A stretch of 64,000 nucleotides of DNA from Dasyornis broadbenti. Taxonomy: Eukaryota > Chordata > Aves > Passeriformes > Dasyornithidae. Position 1 is the stretch's first letter, and every line of letters starts with the position of its first letter. The stretch is from NCBI GenBank assembly GCA_013397935.1, contig VZRN01006632.1, positions 349,815 to 413,814 of the forward strand. Direction: 5' to 3'. A model generated the notes under the pieces. That model searched no databases and had not been told where the DNA came from. It worked only from the letters and a program-made list of their open reading frames with translations. Of the stretch, positions 10,601 through 22,600 are shown one piece after another. A program made the position numbers and the translations under genes.

Positions 10601-13600
10601 CCACATTATTCCAAATTCTATAAATGGGGAGAAAATGGCTTAAATTTAATTTGCTTAAAATCATGACTGAAAAAGCTTAGGTGGCCTCATCTTTCAGGCT
10701 GCACAAGGGTTGAGTCCTGTGGCTCCACCACTTGAATATCTGAAATAATGACCTGCTGGCATCCCATGGGCACTAAAACAAGGATCCTAATTTCTTCTCC
10801 TATCCTAAAAACAAAACACAAACAGGGACAAAAACCCACCAGGAATGACAAATCAGTGCCTGAAAGCAACACTCTCACTGTGCACCCCTCCCAGTTCAGT
10901 TGGTTTTCTGTTTAACAGAGATTTCCAGTCACTAATAAATAAATAACGGCATCCCTCTGCAGCTTCCCAGCTCTCAGTGCTGATGTTGTAAGAAACTGGA
11001 AAGAGCGTGTTTGGCATGCAAGAGGTTTGAAATAAAACTTAAAACCCCTTTCCCTGCTAACTGAGGATGCTGTCAGTGAAATAAGACATTTGCTTGCACT
11101 TCAGGATCTGGGTTCAGAACAAACCTGTCAGCCAAACATTAAAAATTAAAAGCAAAGATACAGTGAGCAGCCAGCCCAGCCGAGGGCTGCTCCCTCAGTA
11201 CCAGTAAATATTAACTCTACTGAAAGCACATCCATCACCAGTGTATTCCTCTGCTTGCCTCCAAGTCCAGAAAAAACCTGGAATATCCACGGGACAGCCA
11301 AGCTTTTTAAATTAATTTTTAAATCTCCTCACTTGACACACAACACTGTCCAACCTCTTTGTTCCCAGTATCCATCTGTGAACAGCTAGGGAAGTTTGGC
11401 TGTGACACATCACAAAACCAACCCCAAAGATGAAGGGAAAACCCAATTTGTTGGTTTGTGCCAGAGCAGACACAAGCAGAGCACTCAGCAGACACCACGT
11501 GGGGAACTCTGGCAGAAGGGGAAGTGTTAATTCCTCTCTTCTTCCTTTGGCAGGTGGAGCTGTCCCCCAAATTTCCCAATTCCAAAGGCACTTGGATCCC
11601 CACAGTCGCTTCAGGCGTTGTTGGCTGCCCTGGGAGCTTTGCCAAGAATCCCCCCGGAGCAAGGAGCAGGAGCAACATTTGTCACACTGAGAAGCCGAGA
11701 GAGGAAAAAGCAGCCAGAGAAGAAGTGAAATCAAGAGCAAAGTGACATCAAAAAAGCTCCAAGACATCCAGGAAAAGTTTTCTCTGAAACACAAGGAATG
11801 GGAATTTAAACTTTCCACTCAGAGCTTTCAGCTCTGTTTTGGTCTTTTCAGTTCCTAAAGTTTTGCTCTCCGAAATAATTATTAAGGCCAAAATACAGCT
11901 CTCAAGCACATCTTTTAAGGGGAAAAAAAAAAAAAAAAAGGCATAATCAACCATTTATTATACTTCAAAAAAATAAGGCTCAATCCATGTTCATGGAAGT
12001 CAAAGGAAGGTCTCCAGTCAGCCAGGATGGCAACAAATATAAATATTTGGTGAAAAACACAAACCAGGCATTTTTCCTGTCAGTAGTTTTGCTTACAGAA
12101 AGATGACTTAGATCCTGGCAACAAAGCAACACCCAAGATTATATCCCAGAACGAAAAATATGAGCTTAAAACCTTTGTGTGCACCCCAGAGCAGAATAAG
12201 GAACCAAAAGGAGGCAAAGACACCAATAAAGAACACACAAAATTAAATATACACTGAAGGCAGATCAACGATGGGACTTTTGACAAAACTTTTTTGATTT
12301 TATGCCCCCACTCAGCTCCTAACACACCAAAACCTGGATTATGCAAGAGATGCCCATCAGCTTTCCCACGTGGTTCCCCGGTTTTTACCACTCCCATCAC
12401 CTGCTGGGTGCTCTCCATGCCAACGAAAGGGACTGAAAGAGGTGGAACTGGATAGAGAGGGGAAGAGTTATCCTGCAAGACTCCAGTTAATTTGATCAGG
12501 GAAAAGCAGCCCGAGAAAACCTGGAAATGAGATGTACAGGTGTGGTTCAAGGGTCCAGAAAAAGCACCTGATGGTCCTTCCAGGCTCTTTCCTCCACACA
12601 CATGGCTCAGTTAAACGGAAATAAGCGATTTTTGTTTGTTTTTTCTGAAGGGGAATCATGGCATTGTGTTGGACTAGCTGGACACAGAGATAATTCTAGA
12701 TAAGAGCTCCCCCACGTTATTCTTTTGGCAGGGGCTGGGGTGCAGAGAGGAGCCCCAGCAACACAGAGCAGCTGGAAAGGATCAACAACAAACAAGTTGT
12801 TATTCTCCTGGGAAAAGCTGCTTTACAATGAGCAAACTGTACCGAAAGAATGGGCAGTGCCCACCAGCACCTTAATTCTTTAAGTCAGCACTCTGTCTCC
12901 CATTGAAAGCCGCTCATGAACACACAATAACTATAATTTAGTCACACGCTAATTAAAATATTGGCCTGGATTATCGCAGAATTTGGCTTAGATAATCTGA
13001 CAGTCATTTCTGATGTCCAAATCTTCTTATCTCTCTCTACTCATTAGTACCTACAATGAGTAAAGGCCCTTTAGGAAATAAAGAGCGACGAAATCAGCCT
13101 GAAAAAAGAGCTGTGCTTTGTATAAGCTAAAAATTGCAAGTTTATAGAAAATAACTGTGGCACCAGCACCATTAGGCAGCTTGTTTAAAGGTCACAGGCA
13201 GTTTATAGCAGGGCTTAATTGCCTTAAAAAGAAAACACAGCTAAACACTTGCTTAGTGTAACAGGCAATTTGGAAGGGTTTAATTTAGCATTTTACAACA
13301 AACGAGAACCTGAGTGCTAACAAGGTGTTCGTCAAAATTCTTTTCTTGCCTGACTTCAGCCAAAGTTTTCCACAAGCTGCTTACAGTGAGATCTGTTTAT
13401 TCCCTCCAAGGTTCTGCTGAACCCCCACAGACCTGGAAGGGAGCAGAGGTGAAGTGAAAGCTCTCAACTGGACGCGTTTTCTCAGCGTGGGGAAGAACCC
13501 AGAATAATGAGAGAATCATGGAATCATGGAGTGCTTTGGGATGGAAGGGACATTAAAGATCACCCAGTCCCCATGGGCAGGGACACTTTCCACTGTCCCA

Positions 13601-16600
13601 GGTTGCTCCAAGCCCTGTCCAGCCTGGCCTCGGACGCCGCCAGGGATCCAGGGGCAGCCACAGCTTCTCTCGGAATTCTACCCCAAGGCCTCACCACCCT
13701 CAAAGGGAAGAATTCCTTCCTAAACTATGGCTGTTCAGACTATTAAACCAAATCCTTTCTGGCTGGGAAAGCAGTCTGTAGTGAATTTAAGACAACAGAT
13801 ATGAAAACATGAACAAACAGCTGAGAAAGGTTAAAAGAAAACAACGTGGTGGGTCATAATTCGAGATTAAAAAGAAGTCAAGTCGTACACAAACACAATC
13901 TGACGAAAGGGAAAAAGCTGAGCCCTTGGAATAAAAGAGTAAATAAATAAGCAACAGCCCAGAAGGTTCCAGCTGCCTCGCTGGTGAATACAACAATGCT
14001 GACATTTAAAAGGAGAATTGATCTGCTGCTTTTACAAGGGACTCACTTTCACAAGGTACAGGGAAGGAAAATGACTAAAAAGAAGTGTAGTCAGATCTAA
14101 ACAAGCAGGTCACTGAATTCCATTTGCACCTGACGTGCAGGAGATAAGGGCTGAGCCTGAAAACTCCGCTTGGGGAACTGGAAAAGTCCTCACACTCCAG
14201 GGACTTGGCACCGGGCAAAAAGATAGAAAGCTCACAAATTATCCCTCTTTTCCCTGGGAGCATGGAGAGGCCCTGGAATGGAATTCCCAGAGAAGCTGTG
14301 GCTGCCCCTGGATCCCTGGAAGTGCCCAAGGCCAGGTTGGAGGGGCTTGGAGCAGCCTGGGATGGTGGGAGGTGTCCCTGGGGCTGGAACCGGATGATCC
14401 TGAAGGTCCCTTCCAACCCAAAGCTGTGACCCCAGGCCCTGGGGGACCCCAGGGGAAAGCAGTGAGAGGCAGAACAGCAGCAGCAAACATTCCCAGGTGC
14501 CACCGAATTTCTGTGCCACCAAACTTCTGTGCCTCCCACTGTCTCGGCACAGGAGCTGTGACAGATTGAGCAAAAGCCATGGAAAAAGCAACCTGAGAGA
14601 AGGGAGGGGAATGAAGCTGTTGGACTTGAGTTGTACCTGAAGAGCAGTGAGAAAACATGTTTACTTCAGGGGGGTTTGTGTTCTCTTTTTTCCTCACCTC
14701 AAAACCCAAATCACTCATAGGTTTGTGGCAATTAGCAATAAAATAAGCAACGAGCTCAGGAACTCAAGGCTGCAAAATTCCCACATTTTCGATGGACAAG
14801 GCAGGGAATCACAGAATAACACCCAAAACCAGAAGAATGTGAAGCACTTGGAGCCTCCACCGCTGGAAACATTTAATGAGTACCTGATCAAACCTGCTTT
14901 ACACTGCATTAATATCATTTAATTCCAAATTTTATCAAGGCTGTGTTTAACCTCTAAATGTGCTCCAGTATTTTGCTGGCAAGGTGAATCAACATGAAGC
15001 TGAAAAGTGATTCCAAATAATGTAATGCGAGGAAAACTTGCACGTAACAGACTCTTCAGAAATCCAAAGGTTGGGAATTGTCTGCTGCCAAATTGCCACA
15101 AGTATGAGGTGATACCAGGACAAATCAGTGGATATGAATTAGTTAAGAAAATCCTGAATTTAAAAACCATCCTAAGGATCCTAAAGCAGGGAGTCTTCAG
15201 CTAAAATCATGGAAAATAGGAAAAACACAGAGATCAATGATGGCCACTCCTGGCTGCCACTGTTCCTTCCCCTTAAAAAGAGGAAAAGGAGGAGAGGTAC
15301 CCAGGATGTGAGGATTAGTGAGGGTTAACACACTGGGTGTTCAGGTGAGGGAAGAAATTGTTCCCACTTTGTTCACCTTTAAGGACCTGGTAAGAACCAA
15401 CAAGCAAAAAGGAAACAAAGAGCTAGAAAAGATGATGATGCAGTATTTTGGGAAGAGCTGAGCTCACTCCCCTTCACAGCAGGAAAGGATTTGTGACCAA
15501 ATGATGCCCAAAACAGGGGAGGAAAATGACACAGATGACTGAAGCTGAGAGGGGGAGAGGACTGGAAAATCACTTCGAAAGATTCTGAGCTACACACACC
15601 AAAAAGTGCTCAGTTTGCAGGAAAACAGCTCATCCTGGGACAAGCAATCCCTGTAAACTGATCTGATGGGGAAGGACAGGGAAAACGGATGAACAGGACC
15701 AGGGTAAAAGGGTTATTTCGGGCAAACCTGTTCTAAAACACCTTAACACGAAGGACAAACAGCTTTTGTTTTTCTGAAGTGTTCCAATGGCAGTGACCAA
15801 ACACTGTTTTCCCTCTGCAAACTTTTAAATATTTATAAAATTATGTTCCTCACTTGCTGTCCTTTCCTCCAGCTACAGAAATTTATTTCTTTTGCATTTG
15901 CCTCAGTCACCCATCAATCATCCTCCTTCCTCCTCCACTCGCTGTAATTCATCAATGTCTTTCTAGCAACAAAGTGCTGGAACCAAAAGTGGTGCTCAAG
16001 GAAGAGAGGGGCTAAAAACAAGAGGTTTATCCAACTGCTCACTTGGACCTGAACGCAAATTCTGCAATTTCCACACCACGATGGACAAATGACTTCCCCG
16101 AAACGGCAGAATTGTCTGCTGGCATCACAGAATTACCCAAGACTTTTTCCTCTCACTTCTCATTTCCATCCCAAATGTTTCAAATGCTTTAGGAAAAGCT
16201 AAATTTATGACACCTTTCCACCAGCTTTAAAGCTGCATTTTCAAAATAATTCAGTCAGATTAGTCCCGTAACTCTTTTTCAACAATTTCTCACATTGTTT
16301 GTTGCAATATTTTACTGGGGCTAAAATTCTATCTTACATCCCAAAGTTTAAAAAAGAATTCCTGGAAAGACCGGGAAGAGCATGCTCTGGATTCCAGCTC
16401 TCCTCCACCTTCATCACAGGCTGGTTTCGTATTTATTAAACTCCCACCAGCCGAAATGAAGGGTTGTTATTAGCAGAGCCAGGAGCCCCCTGATGATGCC
16501 CTGGAGAGGCATTGCTGCTCCTCGGGGCTTTGAGGAGGAGCTGGGCTCAAGCAGGTGGCAATGAAATGAGGCAGCTAGAGGTACCAACAGCCAAATGCAA

Positions 16601-19600
16601 GGGACTGCCCAGAAAATGTGAATTATAGCAGGAAAAGAGTGAGATCGAGGCACCGATAACTAAGCCAAAGGGAAAAAATTATCAGATGTTTCAAAAGGAA
16701 AGGAATTGCATGTTCTAGTGTGTTTAAAACTGGCCTGGGGAGTTTATTTGAAAAATAATCGAAGTAGAGATTAAGGAAAAAAAGGAAAAAAAAATACAAA
16801 AAGGAGGTGAAAAGCGTTCTAAGAATAAACACCACCAATCCTTCTTGCATTAAGAAGTCATCAGTATCCTAGCAAACTTAACTTGGACAAACCAAATGCC
16901 CTCAGGTATTCCTTGTGTGGCTCCAGACCTTTCACCAGACACACAAAGCCCACGATTTCCATGTTTTTGGGAACGTGTTCCAGGTATATATGGAATTAAT
17001 AAAATAAAAACCAAGCTGCCTCTTTCTCTTAACAAATCACCAGGTTTGCCAATCATTAACAATTAACAGAAACCAGCTCCTCTAAGCATGAACTTACACC
17101 TCACATGAAATGAGATACAACCCTGGAGGTGTCACTTCTCAAAAGAGAATTTAAATTTACCTCTAAAAGCATTTCTACAGAACCCCAAACAAACCAGCGT
17201 CTCTTATTTCCATTTACTCAATTCCAAAATACAAAACTCTTGCACGGCAGCACCTGAATCCCAGCACTGCTATAAGGAATGCAGAAACAAAATGAAAGAG
17301 TGTTTTTATTGATTTTCCCTGTTCCAGCTGAAAGGCAGGCAGTAAATAAAATGCAAACAGAGAACTGCGCTGCTGGTTTTATTTATTTCATTATTGCAGA
17401 CTACTTAAGGTGTAAGAACTCTGCTCACTACAAAGCATTTTTAATTGAAAGATTCTCCTTGTTCCACCCTGAGGAAAGCCACAGGTGGCAGCTATAGCCA
17501 GGAGAGAAAAATGAAAGCTCTCAGCCTTGGCCGGGGCTACAAACAGCCAGGGTTTTCCAGGGAGGTGTTATCATTCCAAATGCCTTTCCAGAGGGTTAAC
17601 GTGGAGTGCACAGGAAAGTGAGGAACACTGGAGGTGTCGAGGAGGACACAGAATCCCAGAATGGTTTGGGTTGAAAGGACCTTAAAGTCCATCCAGTGAT
17701 GCCCCTGCCATGGCACAGACACCTCCCGCTGTCCCAGGCTGCTCCCAGCCCTGTCCAGCCTGGCCTTGGACACTGCCAGGGATCCAGGGGCAGCCACAGC
17801 TGCTCGGGGATGAGATCTTCATTACGGGATGAGGAAGAAGAGGGGAAATATTTTCCACACAGCGCAAAACCCCACCAGCTCCTGAGACAACATTTCAATG
17901 TTTTAAACTCGTTTGACTCCCACTTCCCACAGCAAGGGGGGTTCCTTGTCCTCACTGTTCTCCAGGATATCCCTACCCATGCTTAGGCTTCTCCTCTCTC
18001 TCCTTTTCCTCTGCCACCTTTATTTGTTTTCCACAGAAGCTGTGGCTGCCCCTGGATCCCTGGCAATGTCCAAGGCCAGGCTGGACAGGGCTTGGAGTAG
18101 CCTGGGACAGTGGGAGGTGTCCGTGCCATGGCAGGGGGGTGGAACTGGATAACCTTTAATGTCCCTTCCAACTCAAACCATTCTGTGATTCCATGATTTC
18201 TGCAATCATTTCCCTTTATTCACACCCCCTCCACTTCTGCCCCTGTTGTTACCCACCCAGTTGTGCTGTAAAGTCCTGCAGTTATAAAAACAAACCACTT
18301 TTTTTGTAAAATGCCAAATGTGCAGTGAGAAAGCAGCCAGCTCCAAAAAACTCCTGCTGCTCTTACTCACATCAGAAAGCATGAGATATTATTATTTTCT
18401 TGACATCAGAAAACTGAAAGTTAAGTTCTTAACATTGGAAGAGAAAGAAAAGGAGGTGCTGGAGCATTCCCTGCTTCTGGAGGAACAAACACTTTGTATT
18501 TCCTAGGAAAGAGACACAGGAGAAGGAGGTGCCCATGAGTTTCTTACTCTGTAACACAAGGATGGGGAAAGTTCAATGAAGACTCCAAGGACTCCATCTT
18601 TCCTTTTCTCCACCTTTATTCTTCCTTCTTATCTTCCTAACAAAAAAAAAAAATTCATCTGGAAATAGCCCTGATCCTCCCTATTATCCCATGGATTATT
18701 TCTGCAGTTTCAGAGCAAATCCAGACACAAAAGCCAAGTAGCCTAAAGAGTTTTTATTTAATTATATGATATGACCTTGAATTACTCGATTCAACAATAT
18801 TTTGTCCCTCCACTGTTTTTAATGTTCCAGCCCTTCAATTATAAAAACAACTGGAAAATGTTAAGTTCTCCCTATGGGTACCTCATGGGTCAACAGCAGA
18901 ATCAGAAGAATTAAGGCAACAGCACAGACCTCCACAATCTTGAGCTGATTAATTTATTAATTGCTATGCAGAGCATAATCAATCCACAGCCCTGTGCTGG
19001 GGAGATTGGACATGGTGAATCTCCTGTCTCCTGGCCCCCGTTGGTGAGCTCTGCTCTGGGTTCTGGTGCTGTGGAGCACCTCCAAAACATCTCTTCTAGG
19101 AGAACTTGGATTCCTCATTCCCCAGCCAAGTCCAGGCTTCCAGGGAAGTGACACCAACCTGGCCCCTGCTCTGCTCCTCTTTCTGGAGATTGTTCTTAGG
19201 AAGCTCCTCCTGTGTCAGAATTTCTCCTCAATATCAGATCACAGATTCATGGAATTGTTTAGGATGGAAAAGATCTCCAGGATCATCGAGTCCAGCCATT
19301 CCCCAGCACTGCCAAGGCCAGCATTGCCCCATGTCCCCAAGTGCCACATCCACAGGGCTTTGAAATCCCTCCAGGTGTGGGGACTCCACCACCACCACCC
19401 TTTCACTGAAGAAATTTTCCCCAACATTGAACCTAAACCTCCCCTGGTACAACTTGAGGCCATTTCCTCCTCCTGTCCCGGTTCCCTGCGAGCAGAGCCT
19501 GACCCTCCTGGATGCCCCCTCCTGTCAGGAGCTGTGCAGAGCCACAAGGTCCCCCCAGAATCCTTTTCTTGTTTTACATTAAACAGAAACCACACACAAA

Positions 19601-22600
19601 TGTGGTTTCTCAAGTGCCACATAAAAGTGAATATTGCTGTCAGTAATTCAGTGTGTGATAAAACAGCTCCATTTCAGGAAAATGTACAAATTCACTCTAT
19701 AAAAAAGGCACATAAAGAAATGGAAAATAACTAAAATGCATTCCAGCTCAAACAGGCATTTTATCTGTTCCAGACATTCCCAAATTCTCCAAAGCTTCAC
19801 AATTCAAAGGATGCTGGAACTGGGCTCTTTTAGACAACCTGTAATGTGCAATTACAGGACAGCAAACCTGATCCTGCTGCCTCTGCTCACGGAATTATCA
19901 AGATGCTGGAGGAACACACAACGGGAACACCCGATATTTGTGCGCTGCTCTGGCTGGGTACAGAATCAGAAAGAAAAAAAGCTGTCACTTCAAAAATTTT
20001 GAACTTCATACAAATGTAAGCTGTCACAAACTACCTCTGCATTGTGTTTATCCGAGTGGGAAAAGCTGCCACTCTTTTATTAACAATCCTTCCCTGCATT
20101 ACTCAGTCACTGCACATTAGAACCAGCAGCTGGAGAGTTTGGAGTGATAATGAAACCTGTAACAAGCCATCCTCAGCCGCCTTTTCCAAACAATAAGGGA
20201 ATTAAAATTTCAATTTAAATGCAGAGGTTTGAAACACGCTTCAGTGGCAAAATTACTTCAATTAATGTGAGCGGAATACAAAGAGCAGGCTGCAGGAATG
20301 GGATGCAGCAGGCTGGAATGATGCCTTGGGAGTGATTGCATCCACCCAGCACGGGGCTGCAAAGGTCTAATTCCGACTGTATGGATCACAAGGCTACAGG
20401 AACAACATTAATCAGTGCTGCAATTGCAGGGTGAGGGGCACGGGCTCCTTGGCAGATCACTCTGGGTTTTTTCTGAGGCACGAGCATCTGTTTACCTTGA
20501 GGAATGAAACCAAAGGACAGGCAGATCTATAGACACTCTGCCTCCCTGACAGATTAGTAATGATTTTACATAATATTCCTATCATATCAAAGGAGAAGGG
20601 AATTATCCCGCAGCCAGTGAGTGATTACAACATCACAGCCTCGCAGGGCTGTGTTAACACAAGATGGCAAAAGCCAATGAGCCTCTACAGTGATTTTTGG
20701 CCAGGAAAAAGCTCCAAATGCAGGTGAATTACTGTTTCTTTATACAGGCACATTTGTCTTCAAATGAGAATTGCAAGAGTCAATGAGTGGCTGAAATTGA
20801 GTGTTCAATTTCCACTTGAGGTTTCTCTGCGTTCCCTGATATATTCACAAAAAGCCCATGAACTAACAGCTGCTTTTTGTATCATTATTATTTGATTTAT
20901 TAGAGAAGATTTTCTATTTTGAAAACGAAAAACAACCAAACACGGAGCAGCAACAGAAATGCTGCAGAAATCTATAAATCAGAGAGATCTAATGCTGTCT
21001 CTCCCTCATAGCCACAGGCAACTTTACCCAAACACACATATTTATATGTACATAAGTGTTTAGATTTAAAATAAATGTACAAAAAATATTGTAGAGTAAG
21101 ATAACAGATACACAGGTTGAAAACCATTTCTAAAGCATAATGTATGGTAAATCCTAAGCAACGTTACTTTTCTTCTTACCCTTCCTATCATAGATTGCAA
21201 ATAGGAGATAGAAGACTTGTCTGGATTTTGAAAATATTTTTTTTTTTAATTCGAAAAGGCGCCCGCAAAAAACCCAAACCAAGCAAACTGGGAAGACCAT
21301 CAGTCAAAAAAGCATCAACACTTCAACTGATCCTGATGGTAACTCTGAATATCATGTTTTAATAGCTACCCTGAACACCCTTAATTTACATTTCCTTTTT
21401 CACCTCTGACAATTGAAAACATCAGGCAAACACCACACTTTGATTTTCCCATTTCTGGAGCTGCTCAAGGCGAGGCTGGACAAGGCTTGGAGCAACCTGG
21501 GATAATGGAAGGTGCCCCTGTCCATGGCAGGGGAAGGGAACTGGGTGAGATTTACGGTCCCTTCCCACCCAAAGCTTTCCATGATCCTGTGGCTACACCA
21601 GGGGTGGCACAGGAGAACAGGAGAAACAGAAACACAATAGGAAGGTGATGGCAGAGTGAAACCAGACACGAGGATGTGACAGCAACAACAAAAACCAGGG
21701 AGGCTTCCACAGGCTTTGGGAGGATGGGAGAGGGAACAAGAGAAGTTTTACAGAGTCACATTTAAGGTAAAATAAGATAAAGCAAAAAGGAGGAAATTAA
21801 AGTTCAAGGTGCCAGTGTGAAAATTTCCAGCTCCTTCTGCCATTGGATAATGACTTATTAAAAAGAAGTGAAGAGGCACAGCTAAGAGAGACAACAAAGG
21901 ACAGTGAAGTTGAAAAAAACAAAATAAGGCAATGAAAAGATGGCTTTAAAGGTGCTGTCTGGCAAAGAGGAGTAAGAAACACAGGCACTACTTTTGTCTC
22001 CACTTTTGAATCAGGGAGTGGTTCAGGATGGAAAGGAACTCTGGAGAATATCAAATCCACCTCCCTGCTCAAGCATGGGCAGCTGGAGCCACATCCAACC
22101 TGGATTTGAAAATTTTCCACAGAGGGAGACTCCCCGGCCTCTCTGGGTCTATAGAGGTTGAACCTGTTCCAGCGTTCAACCATCCCTACAGTAACAAAGG
22201 GCTGTTTTAGGGTCAAACTATTTCCTGTATTTCAGACTGTGCCCATTCCTGTTCTCCTGGGCACCACTCAGCAGAGTCTGGCTCTGTTTTCTTTGCACCC
22301 TGCCATCAAACAATAACAATCATCAGTAACATCTCCCTGAGGATCCTCTCAGCCTCTCTCCACGTGTGAGATGCTCCTTAACCATCCCTGAGATCCTGCA
22401 CTGGCCCAGACCCAGTAACTCCATCTTGCTTGTACTGGAGAGCCCAGAACTGGACTGAGCACTCCACATGGCAGGACTGAGTGGAGAAAAATCACCTCCC
22501 ATGTTTTTAATTACTAGAAGATAGTTCCAGGAAAGGAAGGACTGGAGTCTGGTGAGGAAGTGTTTGTTAAGTTTCAAGAAAGAGAAGGATTGTTATTAGA

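Noticed and set aside
10052..12601. The duplicated ~190-bp units as LTRs of an endogenous retrovirus, with the 184- and 173-codon minus frames as its genes
   Set aside because: No primer-binding site after copy 2 and no polypurine tract before copy 1 in gene sense, the ends are not a clean TG...CA, and the frames have no gag, pol or env features.
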